From: Boswellia sacra
Lineage: Eukaryota > Streptophyta > Magnoliopsida > Sapindales > Burseraceae
Reading direction: 5' to 3'
Assembly (NCBI GenBank): GCA_013180625.2
Contig: SNVD02012892.1
Location: 642,160 to 706,159, forward strand
DNA: 64,000 bases
Part shown: piece after piece, positions 34,314 through 49,157 of the stretch
How positions within the stretch are numbered: position 1 is the stretch's first letter
Layout: every line of letters starts with the position of its first letter
Position numbers and translations under genes: made by a program
Notes under the pieces: model-generated
Told to the model about the DNA's origin: nothing
The model's database searches: none
What the model saw: the letters and a program-made list of their open reading frames with translations, nothing else

Positions 34314-37300
34314 TCAAACTCGCACAATGTTGATCAAGTCTAAACAATGACTGAACTTGATCGATGTCACAACCTTAGTCAACATATCTGCAGGATTTTC
34401 GGCAGTCTCAATCTTTTGAAGTAAGATTCTTCCTTCATCAATGATCTCCCGCACAAAATGATAACGAACATCAATATGCTTCGTACGAACATGGAACACT
34501 GGATTCTTCGCTAAGTGGATAGCACTCTGACTGTCAGAATAAAGAGTAATCTTCTTCTGCTCAATTCCCAATTCATCCAGCAAACCCTGTAACCAAATAG
34601 CTTCCTTCACAGCCTCTGTCAATGCTATATACTCTGCCTCTGTAGTAGACAAAGTCACTATAGACTGTAAAGTAGACTTCCAACTCACTGGTGCTCTTGC
34701 AAGAGTAAACACATAACCGGTTGTCGATCGACGTTTATCCAAATCACCAGCATAATCTGAATCAACATAACCAATAGCATACTGACCACATGTATCATCC
34801 TTCTCAAAGACTAAGCCAACATCTACGGTTTTCAACAAATACCGTAGAATCCATTTCACTGCTTGCCAATGTCCTTTACCAGGATCATGCATATACCTGC
34901 TCACAACTCCAACTGCATGTGAAATGTCCGGTCTCGTACACACCATAGCATACATCAAGCTACCAACTGCATTAGCATACGGAACTCGAGACATATACTC
35001 TCGTTTCTCATCTGTACTAGGAGATAAAGATGCACTGAGCTTCATATGAGGAGCAAGTGGGGTACTTACAGGTTTTGACTGCTGTGTAATGCCAAACCGC
35101 TGTAATACCTTCTTCAAATACTGCTTCTGAGTCAAACAAATCTTGCTTCTCCCTCTATCTCTGCTAATCTCCATACCTAGAATCTTCTTAGCTTCACCCA
35201 AATCTTTCATCTCAAACTCTCGATTCAACTGAGTCTTCAACTTTGTAATTTCTTCGACATTCGTCGAAGCTATCAACATATCATCAACATACAAGAGTAG
35301 ATAAATGAAAGAACTATCATGTAGCCTCCGAAAATACACACAATTATCAAATTTGCTTCTTGTGTACCTCTGACCTATCATAAACCGATCAAATCGCTTA
35401 TTCCACTGTCTGGGAGATTGCTTCAAACCATAAAGCGATCTTTTCAATTTGCAAACCAAATTTTTCTTACCAGCAACTCTAAATCCCTCTGGCTGAGTCA
35501 TATAGATTTCCTCTTCCAAGTCATCATGTAAAAATGCAGTTTTTACATCCAATTGAACTAGTTCCATATTCATCTGAGCTACCAAGGCCAACAAAATTCT
35601 AATGGAAGAATGTTTCACAACTGGAGAAAATACCTCATTGTAGTCAATTCCTTCCCTCTGAGCGTAGCCTTTAGCCACCAACCTTGCCTTGTAACGGATG
35701 CCATTCTTGTCAGGAAATCCATCTTTCTTTGCATATACCCATTTACACCCAATTGCCTTTTTATCCTTCGGTAGTTGAGCTAGCTCCCAAGTTTCATTCT
35801 TCTGAAGAGACTGCATCTCTTCTCTCATAGCTGTCTTCCACTCATCAACTTCAAAACATCTTACTGCCTCTCTATAAGTGGAAGGAACATCAGCATCTAC
35901 AATTGGAAGTGTATAGGCCACCATATCAGCAAATCGAGCAGGTCTGCGAATCTCACGTCTTGGCCTATTAACTATAATAGATTCTTGTTGCTGTTGAGGT
36001 TTCCGAGTAGAACCCTCACCATCATCTCCCAAATCTCCCGCTGTCATAGGAGTATCAACATCTGTCTCAACAAATCTAACTGGGTTCAATGTCGTCGTTT
36101 CAAACTCCACCTGCTGCTGAGTATGCTCCACCTGCTGTGGAGTACCATTCACCTTTGTCTGGTTTTCTGATTTCTTCAACATTGAAGACTCATCAAATGT
36201 CACATCTCTGCTGGATATAATCTTCCTCGAACTAGGACACCATAGACGATATCCTTTCACTCCTGAAGCAAATCCCAAGAAAATCGCTTTCTTGGCTCTA
36301 GGGTCCAGCTTAGATTCTTTCACATGATAATATGCAGTAGAACCAAAAACATGTAAAGAATCATAATCAGAAACAGGTTGTCCAGACCATACCTCCAATG
36401 AAGTTCTATCACCAATAGCAACTGAAGGTAGACAATTAATGAGATGACATGCATAAGTCACAACCTCAGCCCAAAATTCCTTGCCCAACCCAGCATTGGA
36501 CAACATACACCGAACTTTCTCCAGCAATGTCCGGTTCATGCGTTCTGCTACCCCATTCTACTGCGGTGTACCTCTAACAGTAAAATAACGTACAATACCT
36601 TCATCTTGACACAATTTCAAAAACTGATCACTACAATACTCACCACCATTGTCTGTTCTGAGATGCTTGATTTTCTTGCCAGTTTGTGTCTCAATCATCT
36701 TTTTCCATTTAAGAAAAGCACGAAGTACATCATCTTTTGATTTCAAACAGTACACCCAAGTTCTTCTGGAAAAGTCATCAACAAAAGTAACAAAGTAATG
36801 CCTACCTCCCATCGATGCGGTTTTAGTAGGTCCCCACACATCTGAGTGAACATAATCAAGAATACCCTTGGTATTATGAATAGCGGTGCCAAATTTTACT
36901 CTCTTCTGCTTTCCCAGAACACAATGCTCACAGAAATCCAGCTTGCAGGTCTTTGCACCTTTCAATAAGCCTCGTTTCACTAAACTGAATAAGGCTTTCT
37001 CACCTGCATGTCCCAACCGCATATGCCACAGTCTCGTGATCTCTGAATCTACATCATTATCAGAAACCATAGCCGCTGATCCAATAACCGTATTACCATT
37101 ATAGTAATACAAGTTGTTCCTCCTAGTGCCTTTTAATACCATAAGAGCGCCTGAAGTGACCCTCAGAATACCATCTCGAATAGATATACCACAGCCTTTA
37201 GATTCTAAGGCTCCCAAAGAGATGAGATTCTTCTTCAACTTCGGTACATACTGAACATCTGTCAAAACTCTAGTCAGTCCATCATGATTCCTCAATCGGA

Positions 37301-38312
37301 TCGAACCTATCCCAGCAGTATGGCAAATATCATCATTGTCCATATACACAACTCCACAATAAAGCTGTTCAAACTGAAAGAACCAATCCCGATGTGGACA
37401 CATATGATAAGTACAACCCGAATCCATAATCCACTCATCAGAAACAGAAGTGGATGGATGACCAACTAGACATATATCTGAATCACTATCATCCTCACAC
37501 TCAACAACACATGCATCAGAAACAGTCTTGCCCTTTTCTTTCTTTTTCAACTTAGGACAATCTTTCTTCCAATGCCCTTTCTCACGACAAAAGGCACACT
37601 CATCTTTTCCTAATCTACCCCTCGACAAAGATTTTTCCCTTTTTCCTGGTTTCCTACTTTGACTACGCCCTCTCACAGTCAATGCATCTACTGACTCATC
37701 CCTATGTTCCCTTTGATCTTTCTTACGAATTTCATAATTCAACAAAGCAGAACAGACTTCTTCAAAAGACAGTTTATCTTTCCCATGGATAAGAGTAATG
37801 CACAAATGATCTAATTCATCCGGAAGTGAGCCAATCAATAGCATAGCCTTAATTTCATCTTTGAATGTTTCATCTAAGTTTAACAAATCAGCAATTAACT
37901 TATTAAACTCATCAATATGAGAACTGATGCTCGTACCTGATTTTAACTGGAGACGGAACAATCTCTTCAATAGGTACAACCGATTCTCATTGCTTTTCTT
38001 CATATATTTGTTCTCCAGCGCCTTCCACAATTTTCTTGCAGATATCTCCTTAGTGAACGGATACTTTTGTTCTCTACACAAGCAAGAGCGAATCAACCCA
38101 CAAGCTTTTATATTAAGCCTATCCCAATCTCTTGCATTGATATCTTCTGGTTTTGTTTCTTCCAGAACAATATCCAAATCCTGCTGATACAACCCGTCCA
38201 ACACCTCACTCTGCCATAAGCCGAAATTATTTCGACCATCAAATTTTTCAACATCTATTTTTGCATTTGTCACAGTCACTGTTTTCTCAGGTATAGTTGA
38301 CGATGATGCCAT
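34314..38312 (-). CDS. Copia-A gag-pol polyprotein (one internal stop)
   Basis: From ATG 38312 the frame runs to 34314 with only one interruption, a TAG at 36558-36560 inside the integrase core. Order: gag ([18 protein letters not shown]), zinc knuckle [14 protein letters not shown], aspartic protease [13 protein letters not shown]-pre-integrase and HHCC finger ([22 protein letters not shown]), integrase core ([15 protein letters not shown]), then after the stop reverse transcriptase ([28 protein letters not shown]) and RNase H ([27 protein letters not shown]). Total length of about 1,330 codons is normal for plant Copia elements of the Tnt1 type. The stop falls where the family has a Gln, so C-to-T decay is likely. 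The frames each side of it are the same. Confidence 0.85.
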
Positions 38313-38478
38313 AACTACCTCTCACAAATAAGCTCGATACACAAATCACCAATAACCAAGCTCCAAACAAATTATTATATTCAATAACTAGCAATCCAAA
38401 ATCAATAGCCCAGAACAGTAGTAAGTGCTTCAATAAAATAGCCGCTAACTACCCAAAACCTTCGGCTATAATACCTAT

Positions 38479-38988
38479 TGTTATGCACAAGCGGAAGCGA
38501 TAACCAACAGAACAACCCAAATGCACAACACAAACTATGCTAGATAATTGAATACAATAGCAACTAAAGAGGCAACCAATCAATCAAAATGCAGAAATAG
38601 AAAACACACCAAGATTTAACGAGGTTCGGTATTAGTACCTACGTCCTCAGGCGCCGCTGAAGAAACTTTCCACTATCTTCAAAGAGAATTACAAACTTTT
38701 AGGTCACAATACAAATACCACAACTATTAGGTCAAACTGTAATTACCCAAATAGTTGGATCAAACTATAATTACCTAAATAATTGGATAATACTATAAAT
38801 ACCCAAAATAAAGAGGGAAAAAACAAATATTATAAACTTTAAGGTCCTTACTGAAAGATCATTAAATTATGAGATCTTATTAGTGAGATCTTATAAATAT
38901 AGAAGGTAAAATGATATTTCAAATGAGACACTTATTTATTTTCTAAAAAACTTCTTTTATAAGTCTATAAAAATCACAAGCTTTGCTA
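38479..38988 (-). repeat. 5' LTR of Copia-A, outer end missing
   Basis: Starts TGTTATGCAC on the plus strand like the left LTR and stops matching after CTTTGCTA at 38988. This is the promoter-bearing LTR, and loss of its outer 53 bp removes the element terminus needed for integration. Confidence 0.8.
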
Positions 38989-39308
38989 AACGTTAACACC
39001 AGGTCTGCCTCTGCTTCGTTTTCGTTTTCTGTTTTCGTGGATCTTATTATCCTCGACTCAAAATATTTCGCGGTAACCCGAATTCTCAGCCTTTCTTTTT
39101 TATCCATTCTTCTTTATGTCTTCTCTCAGTTTTCTAGGTTTATATTCTTTTTCTTCCTTTTTTCTCTCTATTTGTCCTTCCCTTCCCCTTCAATTCAAAA
39201 TATTATTAACGTACCAAAAAATGAAATAAATAAATAAACAAATAAATTAAATGATATTCCAATCTTATTTGAGATGATGCAGATTGAAAATTAAATTGTG
39301 AAAATTAA
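38989..39308. other. Leader region before the NDR-kinase fragment
   Basis: A CT-rich, Ser/Phe-type pyrimidine stretch (39000-39200) precedes the kinase ATG. It reads like a 5' UTR with an intron and was probably captured together with the gene. Confidence 0.4.
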
Positions 39309-41727
<2,419 letters not shown>

Positions 41728-42322
41728 GTGAGTGGTTATGCATGTTCATTGATGGGCATTTGGAATATCGATTATCTCATGGGTGTTGCATAATTTCAAT
41801 ATTTTCTGCTTGCAATTGAACTGACACATTTTTGCCATTGTTAGACGATTCTGTTAGTTTGACATGTTCGATCACTTTCAGGAGACTTGGTCACTTTGAT
41901 TCCTATATTTTTAGTAATGTCTACGCCATTTTCAAAAAACATATTTACCCATGTTTGAGTTATAGGTTAATAACAAGGCTATATCACTTTATAATGGTAT
42001 ATTACTACACTTTTGTAGTTATGTTACTTCATTACCCTTTTCTAATCTAAATTATAATGGTTTTGTTACTACTAATTGCAAGAACACTGTGGCAGAATGA
42101 CCAATGACTTTTTGCATTTAAAACTTCTAGTAGGTTTTTTTTTTGGGTGCAGATTCCAATATATTTGATTTTCTACCCTTAATCTACGCAAAAGCTAATA
42201 GACACTCCATTACTCCCTGCTTAAATAGACTCTCATGCTAGTAGGTGAATTTACTTGCATGTAAAAGCGTGAAAATCCTTTTTTTATTTCATAGATTTAA
42301 TTGTCTATCTTTTTATTTATAG
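41728..42322. other. Junction between NDR-kinase and HISN6 fragments, with 36-bp repeat
   Basis: The sequence leaves the kinase intron and enters the intron before the aminotransferase exon. It contains the second copy of the 36-bp repeat (41965-42000). No coding signal. A T-rich tract and TTATAG acceptor end it. Confidence 0.4.
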
Positions 42323-42926
42323 GTATTATCAACAAAACTTGGAAGAAAACTTGAGGATATCATCAAAATAGATGCAAATGAAAAACCCTATGGTTCACCT
42401 CCGGAGGCAAGTTATATGCTGTGTCATACTTCTTTTGTCATATAATCCAAATAGTCTGCGCATTTTCTAGAGTTTGGTTTCTGAATTCGGCTTGTAGTGA
42501 TTGATAGAGCCATCTCTGACTACAAGTTTCAAAATGTTTGCAGGTTTGTGAAGCATTGGGGCAATTGAGTTTCCCATATATCTATCCCGATCCTGAAAGC
42601 CCGTCAACTACGTCATGCCCTTTTTGAAGATTCAGGGCTTGCATCAAATCATATTCTTCTTGGTTGTGGTGCAGATGAGCTCATAGATTTGATCAAGCGG
42701 TTATTTTCTAAAAACTTGTGGTTATATTATTATTCTAGCGACATTATCAATTAGTTCATATATCTATTTTACTTTAAGAACAGAAAATTTTTAATATATT
42801 CTTTTTTTCTTCAAATTTATTTTTACAGATGTGTTCTGGATCCTGTTGACAAGATTGTGGACTGCACTCCAACTTTTACAATGTATGAATTTGATGCTGC
42901 TGTTAATGCGGCAGTTGTTATCAAAG
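42323..42926 (+). pseudogene. HISN6: Captured histidinol-phosphate aminotransferase gene fragment
   Basis: Three exons: 42323-42406 (VLSTKLGRKLEDIIKIDANE, then KPYGSPPE, with a GC donor), 42544-42699 (VCEALGQLSFPYIYPDPES, then GCGADELIDLI) and 42839-42926 (CVLDPVDKIVDCTPTFTMYE, then FDAAVNAAVVIK). This is the N-terminal part of the plastid PLP-dependent enzyme converting imidazole-acetol phosphate and glutamate to histidinol phosphate in histidine synthesis. One extra C near 42600 (GAAAGCCCGTC) shifts the middle exon. The transit peptide and the PLP-lysine half are missing. It ends at a good donor with no following exon. Confidence 0.8.
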
Positions 42927-43548
42927 GTAAAGACAAGCTTTATCATAGTTTTTAATTCTGTTGGCATATACTTCAATTTTTCAATTGCATTTTGACACTT
43001 TATCAATGATATGGTTTATTTGAATTGTCACTCCTTCATACATGAAATTCTAATATCTATTCTGGAGGGGTAGGGTTTAAGATTTGATGTTAGAAAATAA
43101 TGTTTTACGTTGTCTTTTGTTTGTTTCTTGAAATAGGTGAAGAGTCTATTGTATGTGGAAAGAATCCTCCTATTATTTGATCCCTTTTTTAGAGGTTTTT
43201 CTGTGAACACCTTGTTCTCTCTGTAGATTCACCTATCTAAATCAATTTGCTGTTTCTTTTAAGTAATATTATTAACTAAAATAAATGGCTTGATATGGAT
43301 TTTTGGAGGAAAGAAAGGAAACCAAGAAAGCTATTAATAAATCGAAGTTGTTCAATTACTCATTGATTTGGCATCATACATGTTTGTATTTTATCAGTGG
43401 AAACTTCACATGGTGTAATGTTCTGTAGTTCCAAGGAAGCCATATTTTAGCTTGAATGTTGAGTGAGAGAAACCAAAATGCATATTTTTAACTTCTCCAA
43501 ATAATCCTGATGGAAGGTATTTCTTTCTCTGCTCACAGGATTTGCTTG
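42927..43548. other. Right subterminal part of the inserted block
   Basis: Non-coding, beginning as an intron after the aminotransferase exon. I do not see the TGTCAC-type repeats of the left end. It stops at 43548, where Copia-B gag resumes. Confidence 0.4.
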
Positions 43549-43925
43549 CAGCCATGACATGATCATCGAATCTACCTCATCCCACGCATCAAATCTTAGA
43601 TCACCCTTTCTTGGTCCAGTTCCTAAAAGATGGTTGAGCCCCCTTTCCCTTCAAATAAGTTCAAACAAACTGGGACCATTTTAAATAATTTTTTCATTCA
43701 GCCTATATGTAGCCAGAACATTCTATAGATCTCCTGTAGCCTGATTTGAATCGACTTCTTCAGATTTGGTAGAGGCAGTTTTAATCTTAGAGGTGGACAT
43801 GGTGTTTTAGGATAATAAGAAAGGAATAAGACTATTGATCAAAGAAGGCGTAAGGGAAATGAAGGCCAAAATAAAAATAAAAATAAACAAAACCCAGAAA
43901 AAAGCCTAGAGCTTTGATCCCCTAT
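43549..43925 (-). pseudogene. Copia-B 5' part: primer site, leader and N-terminal gag
   Basis: Minus strand: a primer-site relic (GGGGATCAAAGC, 9 of 12 to the tRNA-iMet site) lies just inside the LTR at 43926. An ATG at 43800 opens a gag start MSTSKIKTAS..., with stops, and then LLGTGPRKGDLRFDAWDEVD ending ...MSWL at 43552. The next expected residues WDSINPE are found at 27442. This proves the piece and the pol relic at 23-27 kb are halves of one element. Confidence 0.75.
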
Positions 43926-44190
43926 TGTGAAAGATGGAACCAATGGTGATAATTTTATTAATTATGGATGATTACAAATACACAACTTAGTGGCTCTATA
44001 AAGAATTCTCTAGAGACAAAGAATAGAGGAAAACTATTTACATTAATCAATCAAGCCCATAATTAAAGGAATCTTAATATATTTACAGTAATCAATCAGA
44101 CCCATAATTAAAGGAATATTAATATCTTTCCTAATAAAACACTAATTACTTTCTAATAATCAGAGATTATATTAGTTGTATACTTCCACA
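43926..44190 (-). repeat. 5' LTR of Copia-B
   Basis: 265 bp, TGTGAAAGATGG to CTTCCACA on the plus strand, matching 22970-23232. Because a primer site and gag lie directly to the left it is not a solo LTR. The flanks (ggttgtat left of the first LTR, ggttcaat right of this one) share ggtt, but no clean 5-bp duplication is visible. Confidence 0.8.
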
Positions 44191-46502
44191 GGTTCAATAA
44201 ATCTTTCTCAACCAACAATTCTTTTGTATCTTTTAATTTCTTTTCAATTTCCAGTTCGTACCACTACTCAATGCGAATGTCAATAGTATACAGCACATGG
44301 GAAGAATCTGATTGTCTTCAATTTGAATGTTTGGATATGTCTTCTGTTACGTTTTCTAAAGATCTCTTTGGTTCTTATATCTCTTCTCAATTGCATGTGT
44401 CTTCACAGGCCATATGAGAACCTCAAAACTAGAGTCTTCAATTTGATTCGAGTCTGTCTTTTGGTGCTTGTTATGTTTTCTATTCCTAATTATTTTTGGT
44501 CACATCAGGACTTCTTTTATGCTAAACTCTGAAGCTTTGCTTCTTGTGCATTTGCTATAAGATATTGCGGTGTTGATTTGTACATGCGTAAGTGTATTAA
44601 TCTATGAAAAGGTGACTTTTTTTATGAGGGGAAAAATAGAACTCATGCCCCTACCGACCTTTATCAAATAATGTTTACATGATATCTTTTGTCAGCATAA
44701 GATCAGATATTGAGTTCATGACATATTTTCTTTGTGTTATTGTATGCTGCAAGTGTTACAAAGATAAATTCTGCTTCTTTTTTCCACGCCCAATTGCAAT
44801 TTTATTTTAATTAGGACATGAATTTTTTGATCGGTTTGTTGTACATAAATAAATTAGTCTCATTATTTTTTTTCTAAGGATGAATTATTTTTTACAAATA
44901 ATGTTATCATATTTGAGTTTGGATTGTTGCCTGCTCCGTTGTTTCCTGTAAACATTTTAAAAATAAATGTATCAAATGGAGGAAAGATGAGAGCACTCTC
45001 TCAAGCCATTAGAAATAGAGGCTTAATGCCATAAACCAGTTCTGTTTTTCTGATTCTGCGTAAGACTTTAAAGATGTTGTATAAATAAGGTTATCAAATT
45101 TGAGTTGATGAGATCCTGCATTTTCTGCTATTTCCATTAGCTGATGGGCAACCTTTTACCACTAAGTGTGACAATGCTAGTGAATGTCGGAAGTGAGGTT
45201 TAAGTAGAGAGTTTTGATTGTCACTCACAAGATTCTTGGATAAGAACTATAATAGGTGTGTGACTGAAAGTTTCTCCAATTTATATATATAAGCCATCTT
45301 TCACGGTAACTTTTGTCAAAATATCCGAGGTTTCAAAAGAAGGGATTTTACTGCTCTGCTTTGCATCCCTTCTGGTGTTTCAGGTTCACTATTTCTTATA
45401 TCTATTAATATATACTTTGTGAATCACAATTCTTACAAATCAAGTGCACCAAGAAGTTCAATAGCTTGCTATGGATATTTAGGTTTATCTTGAAACCTTA
45501 TGCATAGCAGTCTAAGATAAGCGTATTGCATGTAAAGTCACTAAGATAAGCTTTGTTCTGTTTTGTTCCAAATATGTATCTTAATTTTCATACACACATT
45601 TCAAGAAAGGAAATTCTTCAACGTGCCATTTGGATGTCCACAAACTTGTTTGAATTAACAGAATCATTCTATTTAGTGTTATGCATCTTTTTCTTGATTG
45701 AATGAGTATATTCCAAAACTAGCTTTGAAAGTTAATGTAGTGACTAACAATATGAAAGAACTTGAATGTGAAGAGCAGGAAACTTCGTACTCTGACTTTA
45801 ACAAGCACAACAGCTGTTTTGCACATTTAACGAACTCAACATTGGCTTTAATGTTTAATCACTTGGGTATGCAACTGAACGATATTTAATGACAATATGG
45901 TCAAGACTCAAGGGGCATTGAAAGTTAATGTATAAAAATTTTACTAGACAATCATTTTAGTATTGAAAGAAATATGATAGCTTAAGATGTTGTTTTTATC
46001 AGTGATAAAAAGATACAAGCTCACGTTGAAATGGTAATTTTAAAATTTTTCTTGGAAATTTTTTTGGAAATAATAGAAGCAATACATGTCCTCTCACATG
46101 CAAGGTCTCATATGCACTTTTGTTTGCGCGTAGATCAGGTCTTATAACTTATTTTTTTATGAAGGTCAATATAATTTCTTTTTTAATTTGTAGTGGGTGG
46201 ATTCAAAACTTAGAGAGTTAGGTCAAAAAGCTATAATGTCATGTTAAGTTTGTAACTTTACCTAAAAACCTAAATTAGTAAGAGTGAGCCTAAAATTATT
46301 TTCATATTTCAATAATTTTGGAGTTGGATAGAACTTTTGCTATGCATAAAACTATATTTTCATTTTATATGTTACAATATATATGTCAAAATCATCTTTG
46401 TTTGGGGTGGAGGTGTCTCCCTTTCTCTGTTTCTAATTGTAGTCTCCTGATCCACATTTGTATTATTATGATTTTTTATTAACACAAATTTTGTTTCTTT
46501 TA

Positions 46503-46528
46503 CACACACACACAGAGACACACACATG
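46503..46528. repeat. Short CA-rich microsatellite
   Basis: An imperfect (CA)n run interrupted by GAGA, in intergenic DNA. Confidence 0.8.
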
Positions 46529-47878
46529 TCAAAATCAGCGTGATATAATCAATTATCAAAATTTTCTTGTATCTTCATTTCACACATAATTCCAGAGTTA
46601 ATGGTCTATTTAATGTTCAAATCATATAAGAATGACATTTTTGTCAATTTATTATAATCTTAATCACATATTTCTGATTCATTGTTCCACATTTGTATTC
46701 CGTGTTTAACTTGAAGTGTGTGAACCATTTTTATCTATTAATTTTAATCTTAACACACATTTGTATCTTCTTCTTTGTAAACCATTTTTTTGACTTCTTG
46801 ACTTCGCCTTCCTTTTTTATTACCTTTAAACCCCACCGTTTAATCCTTGGCTCTTCTAAATCAAGACACGCGACTTGACCTTAAATTTATACTTGATGAC
46901 TTCTAAATTTTAGGTCAAATACTTTCAATCCTCTTTTGATTTATTAATTTATTTATTTTTGATTTCATTAGATGCCACTTGTAATTTAATTAAGATATAA
47001 TGATAAATCTTAAACCACTTTTATTCCACTCCTCATGACACTCAATATTAAATTTAGATTTTGTCATAATAACCTTAAATAAATTATTATTTATTTTAAT
47101 GATGTTTGACTTTTTTTGTTTTTCAATTTAACCTTTAATTAAATTACTATTTGATTTTAATGGAGTTTGAGTTTTTTTTTTCTTCAGTTTTGTTATATTC
47201 TTACAGCTCTTAGTTTAAACAATAACATTAATGATCAAAATCTTTTGATCAATACTTCTATTTTTTGATTTTTTGATGGTGGGCCATTAATGATTTTAGC
47301 AATACTTCTATTTTTGAAGATAAAAAGAAAATTAAATAAATTCTTGTCTAACATTTTTTTGGTTGAATTCATTTGATTCTTGGCTACTTATGTGAATGAT
47401 TAATGCGTGGATCAGCCAAGACGAAGGAAATTATAATTTCTTTGCCAGATTTTAAAAGATTTGATTTACGAAGTCAATTACCACCGGCCCACCATCAAAG
47501 GCGTGTGATGCATGGTAAGGCTTCACTGTAATGGACGTGAAGGAAAGAGCAAGGAAAGCAGCAATTAACATGGTGCCAAGTTGGGTCACTTTCCACTTCA
47601 TAAGTCTTCGCTCGCTCTCTCTCAGTAAAATGAAAAAGGATCGACAATTAGTGGATTGATTGTGATGCGAAAACCAAAAAGAAAAAAAAAAAAAGAGTTT
47701 GAACAGAAAATTAGATTCTATTAAATTTAATAAAATATGATTGAATAATAAAACTAGTGTAAAACATACATTTTTATATACTAAAAAATCATAATTCGAC
47801 TCAAATTAATTCAAAATAAGAAATTCTAATACCAATTAGAAAGCAATTAAAATACTAAATGCAAATTCCAAAATGAAA

Positions 47879-47880
<2 letters not shown>

Positions 47881-47922
<42 letters not shown>

Positions 47923-47933
47923 TATATATATTC
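47881..47933. repeat. (CA)n-(TA)n microsatellite
   Basis: About 16 CA units run into TATA-rich sequence. It is intergenic and likely variable between genotypes. Confidence 0.9.
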
Positions 47934-49026
47934 CATTAAATAGGGATGTAATTGAAAACATTTTTTTTTTCAATGGTTCAAAGGGATATGCTCAGAAGAT
48001 GAGTTGTTTTGTATATAATTGATGTTTTAAAGACATAATTAACAATAATAGTTTAAAATAAGTGGTTTATTTATTGTTTTAACATGTATTACATGTCAAT
48101 TTTATTATTATATTAAAATCATTGAAATTACAGTTGCATATATTCAATATTTAAAAATAATTAATTTCTATTAATTTTGGGACTGAAATATAGAAACTAT
48201 TATTTAATTTTGGGGCATTATAAGAATTATTTTGTTATGTTGTTTCTAGTTAAAGAGAGAGCCTTAACCGTACTTTCTTGTGCGCTCTCTACTTTTATAT
48301 TGACACAACAAACGTGTCACAAAACTTTAATTATCATGAATAATGATTGAGTTCATTAGAAAATTAATAAAAGGTGTCCAATTGAATAGAATATCAGTAG
48401 ACTGGGGCGTGGGCAGGGATGGAGTCAAGATTTCAATTTGAGGGGCCAGTTTAAAAGTTAATCTTTAATGATGTAAAATTGATGAATATTTAAGTCAAAT
48501 TATTACAAAACAATCAATAGCATTGGTTTGGTATTGTAGTATATAAACAAAAGATTTGATACTGCTATTACAAAATATTTTATACAAACTAACAAATATA
48601 TAAACTAATATAACATGATATATGATATGAGTAAAGGGATAAATATCTAAAATTAATTAAATTAATTAAGATTGATAATATGTCACTCATTTAACCATGC
48701 CACATTAACTTGTGCGAATTAGTTTGTGTAATTTTTTTTAATAAGAATTGGTTAATCATTTAATCACTTCTCCATTGTAAGGGAAAAATTCAAATACATC
48801 AATAATTGGTTCAAAATATTTTCCTCCTAATTGTTCTAAAAAGTTATATGACAGCAGCTTCAGTAACTAACAATTTCTTTTAAACATTTTCAGACATTTA
48901 TTGTTTTGAAAAATTAATTCTTATAAGTTTAAAAACCATCTAATCCAATCATTGCTTAGATGATTATTGATACCTAATAATGAAATAGCAGTAATTCAAG
49001 CATAAATTTTATTATCAATCAATCAA

Positions 49027-49157
49027 ACTGAATCCATGAAACCCAACCCAAGAAAGCGTGTGGCTATGAATCCACTTGACAATCAAAGAAGGGTAAGTAA
49101 CAGATGGCGAACTGAATCCATGTAATGTAACCCAAGAAAGCGTGTAGCTATGAATGT
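49027..49157. repeat. Direct repeat of about 45 bp
   Basis: The block actgaatccatg...aacccaagaaagcgtgt.gctatgaat occurs at about 49027-49070 and 49110-49153 with few differences. Confidence 0.75.

Larger units (their letters stand above)
33651..38988 (-). mobile_element. Copia-A, nearly intact Ty1/Copia retrotransposon with truncated 5' LTR
   Basis: Minus-strand element. The 3' LTR is 33651-34212 (562 bp; plus TGTTATGCAC to GCTCAACA) and the 5' LTR is 38479-38988. The 5' LTR lacks the outermost 53 bp and abuts the NDR-kinase sequence without a target duplication. The primer site (minus GGTATTATAGCC, 38464-38475) matches tRNA-iMet type sites except for two bases. The polypurine tract is minus AAGGTGGAGAT just outside 34212. 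Between them lies one long gag-pol frame with a single stop. LTRs differ at scattered sites, so it is not very recent. Confidence 0.85.

Noticed and set aside
43926..44190. Solo LTR
   Set aside because: A primer-site relic and in-frame gag start lie next to it, and they continue in the Copia-B relic at 27442.
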